The notes below the pieces were generated by a model that had not been told where the DNA came from, did no database searches, and was given only the letters and a program-made list of their open reading frames with translations. From CAZCJU01 sp964562175 (GTDB taxonomy: Bacteria > Bacillota > Clostridia > Oscillospirales > CAG-272): a stretch of 64,000 bases of DNA. Position 1 is the stretch's first letter, and the number at the start of each line of letters is the position of its first letter. Made by a program: the position numbers and the translations under genes. Positions 33,086-40,915 of the stretch are shown in pieces. The stretch spans positions 1 through 64,000 of the forward strand of contig CAZLRV010000010.1 in the NCBI GenBank assembly GCA_964562175.1, in the 5' to 3' direction.

Positions 33086-35416
33086 ATGACCACCGATGAA
33101 GTTATAAAAAAGATAGATCGCTATCTGAGGAAGGATGATGTCGGATCTATTATAGTTGATGTACAAAACAAGACCGATATGGAGATAATTGTTACTCATT
33201 ATCAATTACCTCAATACACCTTCATATATGCATCAGATCCTGAAATCTGTAATTATGACGAGTTCCCGACAATTGATAGGCTTCTTGAAAGAATTGCTAA
33301 TGAGACTGACAGCTTTTTCATTAAAGAGCTTTCTACCTTTTATATGCTGAAAGGTGAAAAAGAGCTGTCTCGGGAATTAAAGGAGCTTCTGTCTATGAAT
33401 ATCGCCGGTCATGTTGTATTTCTTACTTATCAATGCAAAAATTATCTTCAAGCACTTATCAAAAGCGATAAACGTCTGCAGGGACGAGTTTGTATTATTG
33501 ACGGACAACAGTGTCTACGTCCAAAGCTTGTATTTACGATTGGCGGAGTTCGATCTTTGGGCAACGGCAAGACGGTCAAGGGGTTGCATAGCCTTGCCGG
33601 TGCCATTGAATGCGAGTCGGCAGACACGATCTATGTTGAAACAAAAAAGCTCAAGGCAAATTTTCCTTTATCACTATACACTGTTTTTGAACGACACAGT
33701 CCTTATGATATCTTGTGTGATTTAGACGAATTAACTTCCGTTCTTGACCGTAATGCCGGTTCGGAGGAAGAATGGGAGTACGCTCTTGCTGAGTTTCAGA
33801 CATTTCACTCATGGAGTGATTTTCTAACTGACAAGTTTGGAAGCGTTCAAAGCCTTGGCAGTGCCATTTCAAACTATAAATTAAATTCTAACGATAAAAC
33901 TTGGTGTTGGCTTTACTTTATTGGCTTGAAATTATTTGGCGCGACTAATGACCGATACATGAACAACGCAGTATCTAAGGCTTTGTCGCCTTCTGATTTT
34001 GTACGTGGCATATATCGAGGCATTTTAGAATTAGAGATAAACGACGATTCGTTTGAGACAGTATACGAAAGAAGAAAGGCATTATTGAATGCACTGGGTA
34101 ATCCGATAAACGAGACCATCGATTTTTGCAAAATTGTACTCAGCAAAGGAAAGAATGCAATATGTTATCTTACTGACAATTCCATTCAGGAGAAGGAACT
34201 CGTATTTGAACTGCTTGAAAAATATGGAACGGATTATACAAAAGCAGAAATCCTCTCAATATTGAGGAAAGTATATCCGGCATTGTATTCATATTTACAG
34301 CCGTTTAGATTTAAAAATGAGCTTTTGGATGGTTATTTTCAGGACTATAAGTATCAGAAGGTGATTAACAAAATCTTTCCGGAGTTTATGGCACTCGTTG
34401 AACAACAAGCAGTTACCAGGGACTACAATGTACTGCTTCCGCCTCGAAGTGCGTTGGTGGAAAATATTGACACAGCAAATACACAAACATATTTTACCGA
34501 TGCAATGGGTGTGGAATTTCTTGGATTTATCATGGATAAATGCAAAGAACTGCAGCTAATGGCTAAGGTATCTGTGTGTAGAAGTGAATTACCGTCGATT
34601 ACAAGCCGCAATAAGGATTTTTGGGAGGAGCTTTCCAACGCAAGTTATCCGATCATCACTGTTGATAAGCTTGATAAGATCAAACATCACGGAGAAGATG
34701 GATTTGACTACAGTCGCAAAGACAGAAAACTTCCGATCCATTTGATAAGAGAGCTTGAAATAATTGACGATCTTCTCAAAAAAATTAAGTCAGACCTTGC
34801 ATCGGGTAAGTATGCTAAAGGGATACTCATCTCAGATCATGGAGCGAGCAGGCTCGCAGTGATCCACGAAACCGAAAATCTTTGGGAGATGGGCTCCGCC
34901 GGAAAACATTCCGGAAGATGTTGTCCCAAAAGCGAGATCGACACAAGACCGAATAGTGCTGCCGATGCGGATGATTTCTGGGCATTGGCAAACTATGATC
35001 GTTTTAAAGGCAGTAGGAAAGCAAACGTTGAGGTTCACGGTGGTGCGACCTTAGAGGAAGTCGTAGTTCCGATCATTGAAATCACATACTTGAACAATTC
35101 CATTGAGGTTAAACTAATGCCGCTTGATGCTCCGGCAAGTTTCGTTGGAGCGCCGAAAATCAGCGTAAGTTTCCGAAAAAAGGCAGCCATTAAGATTTTC
35201 GCTACACGTAAATTGATGGATGTGTGCATTGAGATCGATGGTCATACATATGATGCCGAGCCTATAGACGATAATTTCTATGTAGTAAAGGAAATGCCGG
35301 AGATCCGCAAAGCAAAGCAATATGCTGTTGATGTATACGCTTGCGGAAACAAGATTGCCGATTCTTTACCGCTGGTCGTTGAGAAAGAAAGCGGAAGCGA
35401 AAACAGCATACTCTAA
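33086..35416 (+). CDS. pglZ: BREX protein PglZ (alkaline-phosphatase fold)
   Basis: A 776-residue PglZ-family protein. The C-terminal PglZ domain (about 450-680) contains ISDHGASRLAVIHE, with the DHG metal-binding motif, and EVHGGATLEEVVVPIIE, a strong family signature that supplies further metal ligands. PglZ is the protein shared by all BREX and Pgl systems and is thought to hydrolyse a phosphodiester. An N-terminal domain (about 1-200) is not recognised. Good ribosome site (AAGGAGG). Directly follows brxC. Confidence 0.92.
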   Translation: MTTDEVIKKIDRYLRKDDVGSIIVDVQNKTDMEIIVTHYQLPQYTFIYASDPEICNYDEFPTIDRLLERIANETDSFFIKELSTFYMLKGEKELSRELKELLSMNIAGHVVFLTYQCKNYLQALIKSDKRLQGRVCIIDGQQCLRPKLVFTIGGVRSLGNGKTVKGLHSLAGAIECESADTIYVETKKLKANFPLSLYTVFERHSPYDILCDLDELTSVLDRNAGSEEEWEYALAEFQTFHSWSDFLTDKFGSVQSLGSAISNYKLNSNDKTWCWLYFIGLKLFGATNDRYMNNAVSKALSPSDFVRGIYRGILELEINDDSFETVYERRKALLNALGNPINETIDFCKIVLSKGKNAICYLTDNSIQEKELVFELLEKYGTDYTKAEILSILRKVYPALYSYLQPFRFKNELLDGYFQDYKYQKVINKIFPEFMALVEQQAVTRDYNVLLPPRSALVENIDTANTQTYFTDAMGVEFLGFIMDKCKELQLMAKVSVCRSELPSITSRNKDFWEELSNASYPIITVDKLDKIKHHGEDGFDYSRKDRKLPIHLIRELEIIDDLLKKIKSDLASGKYAKGILISDHGASRLAVIHETENLWEMGSAGKHSGRCCPKSEIDTRPNSAADADDFWALANYDRFKGSRKANVEVHGGATLEEVVVPIIEITYLNNSIEVKLMPLDAPASFVGAPKISVSFRKKAAIKIFATRKLMDVCIEIDGHTYDAEPIDDNFYVVKEMPEIRKAKQYAVDVYACGNKIADSLPLVVEKESGSENSIL

Positions 35417-35428
35417 GGAGGAATAGCC

Positions 35429-36880
35429 GTGATTGAAAAATTGAGAAATTGTTTTGATGATATGGTTGTCTACAAAGACTTAAAGAAAAGTAATTTTTTC
35501 TCGGCTTTAGGACTGCCTTCGTTTTTGAGAGATTGGTTGATAAAGAAATTTTCCGATGATGATGGCAATCTTGACGTTGAGAAGCTTACCGACTTTATCC
35601 GTACATATCTTCCGAATAAGGAAGAATGGATAAGTATTAAAGACAGGATCATCAACGACAACGAGAGGGTGAAGCTTCTCACAAGAATATCTGTTGATAT
35701 TAGCATTAAAACGGGTGAAGTCGCATTTTCACTTCCCAATTTTGGGCTGACAAACAAGGAAACAATGATTGACAATTCCACCTGGGAGCAATATAGAGGT
35801 GAGCTTGCAAGCGGTCAAGAAATATGGGGAGTTATTGAGTTGGGTTATCGTCCGCCCGATGATACGGTGAAGCCTAAGATCCCGGGCAAGATCAAGCTTA
35901 TCGGATTTACCAATTTTTGCCCATACACAATTGATTTAGACTACTATAAAGATGTCCGAAATGAATTTACCACTTCCGAGTGGATCGATGTGCTTCTCGG
36001 TGCAATTGATTACAATGCATCGGGGTATGAAAACGAAGAACAAAAGCTTGCTATGCTGACGAGAATTCTGCCCTTTGCCGAGAAACGCCTTAACCTAATA
36101 GAGCTTGCACCCAAAGGAACGGGAAAATCCTATGTTTTCGGTCATGTTAGTAAATACGGACTCCTCACCGACGGAGGAAAAGTAACACGTGCAAAAATGT
36201 TCTATGATGTTGCGCGAAAAACTCCCGGCTTTATTTCCGGGAACGATTTTGTTGCCATTGACGAGGTGAAACTTGTTCAATTTGGCGATGTCAATGAGAT
36301 GCGCTCCATTATGCAAGGATATATGGAGTACGGTCAATTCAACATTGGAGGATATGAAGGAAAATCTGATGCAGGTGTAATATTCCTCGGCAATATTGCT
36401 CAGGATAATATGGATGAGTACCGGAATATGTTCTCGGAGCTTCCTCCCCTATTTCAGGAAAGTGCATTGGTAGATAGAATACACGGCTTTATAAAAGGCT
36501 GGGATATTCCCAGGATGAACGATGATCTCAAGCTCTCCGGCTGGGCGTTAAATTCGGAATATTTTTGCACGATCCTGCATGAGCTACGTAGCGATATTTC
36601 TTACCGAACTATTGTTGATAGGGTGATTGAAGTCCCCGACAAGGCAGATACTCGTGATACCGAGGCGATAAAAAGAATCGCCACTGGTTATTTAAAGCTT
36701 TTGTTTCCCAATGTGAGAAGCGTGTACGATATAAAACCCAAAACATTCCAACAATATTGCCTTCGTCCGGCGGTGCGTATGAGAAAGATCATTAAAAGGC
36801 AGCTTGGTATTTTGGACAAAGAATTCAAAGGTAAGGATGTTCCATCTTTCGCGTTAAAGGAGATAACGGATGAAGAGTAA
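35429..36880 (+). CDS. brxL: BrxL-like AAA+ protein, short form without visible Lon protease domain
   Basis: A 483-residue BrxL-family protein. KLRNCFDDMVVYKDLKKSNF is a BrxL-type N-terminus and GLPSFLRDWL follows. The ATPase core has Walker A APKGTGKSYV (about residue 227) and Walker B FVAIDEVK (about 272), then the GNDF and SEL/LVDRIHGFI segments. BrxL of type 1 BREX is near 680 residues with a C-terminal Lon-protease-like domain; this protein stops after the ATPase, with no PKDGPSAG-type or Ser-Lys motif. It may be the normal form for this BREX subtype. The end overlaps the next gene by 11 bases. Confidence 0.85.
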   Translation: MIEKLRNCFDDMVVYKDLKKSNFFSALGLPSFLRDWLIKKFSDDDGNLDVEKLTDFIRTYLPNKEEWISIKDRIINDNERVKLLTRISVDISIKTGEVAFSLPNFGLTNKETMIDNSTWEQYRGELASGQEIWGVIELGYRPPDDTVKPKIPGKIKLIGFTNFCPYTIDLDYYKDVRNEFTTSEWIDVLLGAIDYNASGYENEEQKLAMLTRILPFAEKRLNLIELAPKGTGKSYVFGHVSKYGLLTDGGKVTRAKMFYDVARKTPGFISGNDFVAIDEVKLVQFGDVNEMRSIMQGYMEYGQFNIGGYEGKSDAGVIFLGNIAQDNMDEYRNMFSELPPLFQESALVDRIHGFIKGWDIPRMNDDLKLSGWALNSEYFCTILHELRSDISYRTIVDRVIEVPDKADTRDTEAIKRIATGYLKLLFPNVRSVYDIKPKTFQQYCLRPAVRMRKIIKRQLGILDKEFKGKDVPSFALKEITDEE

Positions 36881-37067
36881 CTGCGTCATATGCGGAAAAG
36901 ATCGCCTTAGTAAAGACACCATCGGCATTAACAGGAAATTGTTAGGAGAAGATATAGATAACTTTTACTGCCTTGACTGTCTTGCAGAGTATCTCGGTTG
37001 TACAGTCGATGAACTCCTTGATAAGATCGAGGAGTTCAAAGAAGAGGGCTGTAAGCTGTTTGCCTGA
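36870..37067 (+). CDS. Small Cys-rich zinc-knuckle protein
   Basis: A 65-residue protein with CVICGK near the N-terminus and CLDCLAEYLGC in the middle, likely one treble-clef or zinc-knuckle site, and an acidic tail (ELLDKIEEFKEEG). Its start overlaps brxL by 11 bases and it ends 14 bases before the cysteine desulfurase gene, so it is cotranslated with the defence genes. Possible roles: sulfur-carrier partner, adaptor for BrxP, or small regulator. I know no characterised relative. Confidence 0.75.
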   Translation: MKSNCVICGKDRLSKDTIGINRKLLGEDIDNFYCLDCLAEYLGCTVDELLDKIEEFKEEGCKLFA

Positions 37068-37081
37068 TCATAAAGAGAAAA

Positions 37082-38206
37082 ATGAAAAGTATTGTTTATG
37101 CCGATAATGCGGCAACCACAAAATTGGATATTGATGCATTTGAGGCGATGAGGCCATACTTATTGGAAGAATACGGCAATGCTTCTCAGCCATACTCGTT
37201 TGCCCGAACAGCAAAAAATGCCTTGAAAGAATCCAGAGAAATCATTGCGCAATGCATTGGAGCCGCTCCGGAAGAAATATACTTTACTTCAGGCGGAACG
37301 GAAAGCGATAATTGGGCAATCAAGGGTAGTGCTTTTTCCGACCCCTCGAAACGTGCGACGATCACATCAACAATTGAGCATCATGCAATTCTGAATGCCT
37401 GTGCAGACATTGAAAGATTAGGATATCCTGTAAGCTATTTGCCGGTAGATTCTTATGGTAAAGTTTCGCCTCAAGCACTTTCCGAATGGATTACCGACAA
37501 TACAAGATTGGTATCGATTATGTTTGCAAACAATGAAATAGGAACGATCCAAGAAATTCAAAAATTATGTAGCATTACACATTCGATGGGAGCAATCTTC
37601 CATACCGATGCAGTACAAGCCGTAGGTCATACCGATATCGATGTGAAATCACTTGGGATCGATATGCTGTCCGCATCCGCTCATAAGTTTAACGGTCCTA
37701 AAGGCATTGGTTTTCTGTATATACGGAGCGGAACGAAAATCACTTCCTATATCAGCGGTGGCAAACAAGAATTTGGCATGAGGGCGGGGACGGAGAATGT
37801 AGCATCAATTGTTGGTATGGCGGTTGCTCTTGAGAAGAATCTGCGGTTTTTGAACGAGAACACGGCTCACATAAAAAAGCTTGAGAAAGATCTAATCGAT
37901 GGATTACGCATGAAAAAGATTGATTTTGTACGAAATGGCGGTGATATTGGAATCCCGGGCAATATAAGCTTATCGTTTGGCGGTTATGAGGGAGAAGCGT
38001 TATTGCACCGGCTCGATCTTATGGGAATTTCCGTATCGACCGGTTCTGCTTGCGACAGTCATAATACTCGGATATCCCATGTCCTTAGGGAAATTGGGCT
38101 TAGTAATATATTGGCTAAAGGAACAATTAGAATTTCCCTCGGCAAATCTAATACCGAGGATGACATAAAAGCGATCTTATCGGCACTCTCAAAAATCGTT
38201 ACCTAA
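37082..38206 (+). CDS. Cysteine desulfurase (IscS/NifS/DndA type)
   Basis: A 374-residue PLP enzyme that converts cysteine to alanine and a protein persulfide. Seen: YADNAATTKLD at the N-terminus, FTSGGTESDNWAIKG, the HH pair in EHHAIL, HTDAVQAVG, the PLP lysine in SASAHKFNGPKG, and the active Cys in STGSACDSHN. Last complete gene of the BREX-like operon, 14 bases behind the small Cys-rich gene. In Dnd systems DndA supplies sulfur to DndC; by analogy this enzyme should feed BrxP. It is a defence-associated copy rather than the housekeeping IscS, judged from context only. Confidence 0.93.
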   Translation: MKSIVYADNAATTKLDIDAFEAMRPYLLEEYGNASQPYSFARTAKNALKESREIIAQCIGAAPEEIYFTSGGTESDNWAIKGSAFSDPSKRATITSTIEHHAILNACADIERLGYPVSYLPVDSYGKVSPQALSEWITDNTRLVSIMFANNEIGTIQEIQKLCSITHSMGAIFHTDAVQAVGHTDIDVKSLGIDMLSASAHKFNGPKGIGFLYIRSGTKITSYISGGKQEFGMRAGTENVASIVGMAVALEKNLRFLNENTAHIKKLEKDLIDGLRMKKIDFVRNGGDIGIPGNISLSFGGYEGEALLHRLDLMGISVSTGSACDSHNTRISHVLREIGLSNILAKGTIRISLGKSNTEDDIKAILSALSKIVT

Positions 38207-38234
38207 TGGCGGCATATCGGCAGGAAAGCATATT

Positions 38235-38410
38235 ATGACCGTTTTTACGACCCGTCAAACGAAATACGCAGGTCAACTCAACTTTTACCTGTCTGCGGTA
38301 GATGACAATTTGAAAAAGAATGGAGAGGCTCCTTGCATCTGTCTTTGCTTTGTAAAATGTCTTACGGTAAATTGTTTGTGCTTATATGGAATAGTTTGAA
38401 CAGCAATAAA
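38235..38410 (+). pseudogene. Frameshifted remnant of a YhcG/DUF1016 (PD-(D/E)XK) nuclease gene
   Basis: From ATG 38235 the frame reads TTRQTKYAGQLNFYLSAVDD, followed by NLKKNGEAP. The KYAGQLNFYLSAVDD block is the conserved core after the catalytic Asp/Lys motif in DUF1016 (YhcG) nucleases. The following conserved part continues in a different frame (HLSLLCK, then LFVLIWNSLN), so the remnant is broken as well as lacking its N-terminal domain and catalytic motif. It sits between the desulfurase gene and the right repeat. It shows that the island edge once held another defence-type gene. Confidence 0.65.
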
Positions 38411-38436
38411 ACTCCTTGATTGACATATTATTTTTC

Positions 38437-38485
38437 AAAGTCGTAATTTGATATCTTAAGATATCGAATTACGGCTTTCTTTTTT
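38437..38485 (+). terminator. Second copy of the lysS-type terminator
   Basis: Same palindrome as at 23126 with two base changes (GTCG for GCCG, ATCGAA for ATCAAA). Each would give a G-U pair in RNA, so the stem is retained, followed by CTTTTTT. In its present place it would end the BREX-like operon transcript. Confidence 0.8.
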
Positions 38486-38557
38486 AAGCTGGACTTTTAG
38501 GATATGGGCCATGATTAAAAGTCATGGCTTTTTGTTATTTTCAATGTTAATAAAATG

Positions 38558-38601
<44 letters not shown>

Positions 38602-38678
38602 TGCATACATAAGAATTTACGACAAGATAAATTCGATATTGTTCGACACATCTTGCCGCAAAAAACAAGGTGAAAAGT

Positions 38679-39206
38679 ATGAAAACCTGCCCTGCGTGTA
38701 ACGCACAATTTGACGACAGTGCAACATTCTGCGGATGTTGCGGTAATTCCTTTCCGCAAGCGGAGACGGTGCAAGTAGAGACACCGAAAGCGGAAATACA
38801 TTATCCGCCGGCACTTCAATTACCTACCCATCGCGGACTTATCAAAATGGTTCTTTTGAGTTTGATCACATTCGGAATATACGGTATCGTGGTTCAAAGC
38901 GAAATATCGGGTGAGATCAACATCGTTGCGAGCCGATATGACGGAAAACGTACAGTTCACATGCTTGCGGTACCTTGGCTTACATGTCTGACATTCGGAA
39001 TCTATTTCTTTGTATGGAATCACGGCTTAGCCAAGCGTATCGGCAACGAGCTAAAGAGACGAGGCTGTAATTACTCATTCGGTGCATTACATTATTGGCT
39101 ATGGAACATATTAGGTACACTTATCATAATCGGACCGTTTGTTTATTGTCACAAGTTTATGAAGGCGATGAATCTGATAAACAAAAGCTACAATATCAAC
39201 GGATAA
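38679..39206 (+). CDS. Zinc-ribbon DUF4234 membrane protein
   Basis: A 175-residue protein. The N-terminal zinc ribbon has CPACNAQF and CGCCGNSF (two CxxC pairs). After a linker (about 27-45) comes DUF4234, with about three membrane helices (LLSLITFGIYGI, WLTCLTFGIYFFVW, WNILGTLIIIGPFVY). The family is widespread in Firmicutes and uncharacterised. ATG 38679 is preferred over a GTG 9 bases earlier because AGGTG is better spaced. It is the likely original downstream neighbour of lysS. Confidence 0.85.
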   Translation: MKTCPACNAQFDDSATFCGCCGNSFPQAETVQVETPKAEIHYPPALQLPTHRGLIKMVLLSLITFGIYGIVVQSEISGEINIVASRYDGKRTVHMLAVPWLTCLTFGIYFFVWNHGLAKRIGNELKRRGCNYSFGALHYWLWNILGTLIIIGPFVYCHKFMKAMNLINKSYNING

Positions 39207-39212
39207 AAGAAC

Positions 39213-39254
39213 AGTCTCATATCTCAAGAAAATTGAGGTATGAGACTCTTTTTT
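39213..39254 (+). terminator. Terminator after the DUF4234 gene
   Basis: AGTCTCATA-t-CTCAA pairs with TTGAG-g-TATGAGACT, followed by CTTTTTTT. It starts 7 bases after the stop codon. Confidence 0.9.
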
Positions 39255-39367
39255 TAATGCACACAAGTTTTATATTTTATGCAGCTTTATATACTGCGGC
39301 TATTGATTTTTTTCACGATATATGGTACAATATTTATGTTAATGATGATATATTATCGGAGGTTGTT

Positions 39368-40168
39368 ATGATACAATATCACATTTTTCCGGGTGGACTT
39401 AGGCGTGTTGTTACGTTCAGCTATGACGACGGCAGTGAAAACGATCGACGCTTGATAGGGCTTTTTAACAAATACAGCGTTAAGGGCACCTTTCATCTCA
39501 ACGGTATACGCTACCTTGGAATAAGTGACGAGGCACGCGGTAAGCTTTGCGAGCAATATTCGGGGCATGAAATTTCGTGCCACACCCTGCAGCACGGTTG
39601 GCCGGCACGTATGCCCGAGCAGTCTCTTGTTCGTGAAATAACGGAGGAGAGGCGTATTCTTGAGGATATTTGCTCGTATCCCGTTGTCGGTATGTCTTAT
39701 CCGAGCGGTTCGTTCAACGAACGTGTCTGTCAAGTAGCACGCAACTGCGGAATTTTGTACAGCAGAACGACAAAAAGCACCAAGGGGTTTATCCTTCCGG
39801 ATGATTTTATGCAGTGGCATCCGTCATGTCATCACCGTGATGCTCTTTCGCTGTGTGAGCCTTTTCTTGCCTCGCTCGATTCCGAATGGACTCATCCTCT
39901 TTTCTACATATGGGGACACAGCCATGAGCTTCGATGCGAGGAGGATTGGGAATATATGGAGCAGATATTGAAAAAGCTTTCCGGAAATCCTAAAATATGG
40001 TACGCAACGAACATTGAGATATACCGTTATATCGAGGCTCAACGCAGGCTTGAGGTATCATACGACGAAAGCGTTTTTTACAATCCGTCCTCGCTTGATG
40101 TATGGGTCGAGCGGAACAAGCGTGATATTATATGTATACCTGCGGGTCAGACCGTGCGTGTACCGTAA
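39368..40168 (+). CDS. Polysaccharide deacetylase-family (NodB fold) protein
   Basis: A 266-residue carbohydrate esterase 4-like protein without a signal peptide. Motif 1 is TFSYDDGS (Asp pair), then KGTFHLNG, the motif 2 histidines in GHEISCHTLQHGW, and MSYPSGSF as motif 3. The metal triad Asp-His-His appears present. A C-terminal region (about 195-266) is beta-rich. Such intracellular or surface NodB-fold proteins remove N- or O-acetyl groups from glycans. The start ATG 39368 follows GGAGG; longer frames read into the terminator of the gene before. It converges on the PAP2 gene with a 3-base gap. Confidence 0.88.
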   Translation: MIQYHIFPGGLRRVVTFSYDDGSENDRRLIGLFNKYSVKGTFHLNGIRYLGISDEARGKLCEQYSGHEISCHTLQHGWPARMPEQSLVREITEERRILEDICSYPVVGMSYPSGSFNERVCQVARNCGILYSRTTKSTKGFILPDDFMQWHPSCHHRDALSLCEPFLASLDSEWTHPLFYIWGHSHELRCEEDWEYMEQILKKLSGNPKIWYATNIEIYRYIEAQRRLEVSYDESVFYNPSSLDVWVERNKRDIICIPAGQTVRVP

Positions 40169-40171
40169 GGC

Positions 40172-40828
40172 TTATTCTTTATTTGACAGTGAACGGCAAA
40201 CGGAACAATAGAGTGTAACAAGTGCCGATGAAAGCAACAGACTGCCGATTATATCCGTCAGCCAATGCACACCGCTGAGCAATCTTCCGACAACGGTCAC
40301 GGCAATGATGACGATGCAGGGAGCTTCGAGCATCACACGCAATGTCTTTTTCTCGCCGAGCAAACGTTTAAGCTCCGATATGCCTGTCGCCATAATACAC
40401 ACAACAAGCATTGTATGCGATGACGGGTACGATGCTTCAAGCTCACCGTCTATCAATACGGGGCGGCAATTTACCACGGCAAGCTCAAACAGAATATAGA
40501 ACGCAACGACTGCAACGTAAAACACGCCGAGTGCTATCAGCTCTCTGTCTACCCTTGCCACACTTTTTCTTTTGATCAGTTGAACGACACCGCAAAGTGC
40601 AAAGCCGAATGCCGCCGCTATTGAAACAAGTCCGAGCATCTCTGTAATATCGTACCAAAGCTCACTTCTGCCGAGCAGATCGAAAACGGATTTATTGAGC
40701 GTTGCCATGCCGATATTGCCGCCTGTCGCCTCAACAGTCTGAACATCGACAAAAAGCACGGCAGCCGTGAATATCGCAAACAGCAAAAACAACGTTGCCG
40801 ACACTATGTAACCGACTTTGTTTTTCAT
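40172..40828 (-). CDS. PAP2-family membrane phosphatase
   Basis: A 218-residue polytopic protein with a C-terminal PAP2 domain: NCRPV stands where motif 1 (KxxxxxxRP) is expected, YPSSHT is motif 2 (PSGH-like, here PSSH), and GVHWLTDI is motif 3 (SRxxxxxHxxxD; here RLLSGVHWLTD). About six membrane helices. Members dephosphorylate lipid phosphates such as undecaprenyl pyrophosphate or phosphatidylglycerol phosphate. The start is ATG 40828 with GAGG 8 bases upstream; an earlier in-frame start lacks one. Confidence 0.88.
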   Translation of the reverse strand: MKNKVGYIVSATLFLLFAIFTAAVLFVDVQTVEATGGNIGMATLNKSVFDLLGRSELWYDITEMLGLVSIAAAFGFALCGVVQLIKRKSVARVDRELIALGVFYVAVVAFYILFELAVVNCRPVLIDGELEASYPSSHTMLVVCIMATGISELKRLLGEKKTLRVMLEAPCIVIIAVTVVGRLLSGVHWLTDIIGSLLLSSALVTLYCSVCRSLSNKE

Positions 40829-40915
40829 ATTATTTTTCCTCATTACTTTATTCTTCCATACCCTCCGCTCGTGCCGCACGGCACGGGCATTTTATTATAT
40901 CGCATATTGTCAAAG

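Noticed and set aside
26498..38206. Classification as a Dnd or Ssp phosphorothioation system
   Set aside because: The PAPS reductase and desulfurase resemble DndC and DndA, but DndB, DndD, DndE and Ssp partners are absent, while PglZ, BrxC and BrxL are present, so BREX type 4-like fits better.
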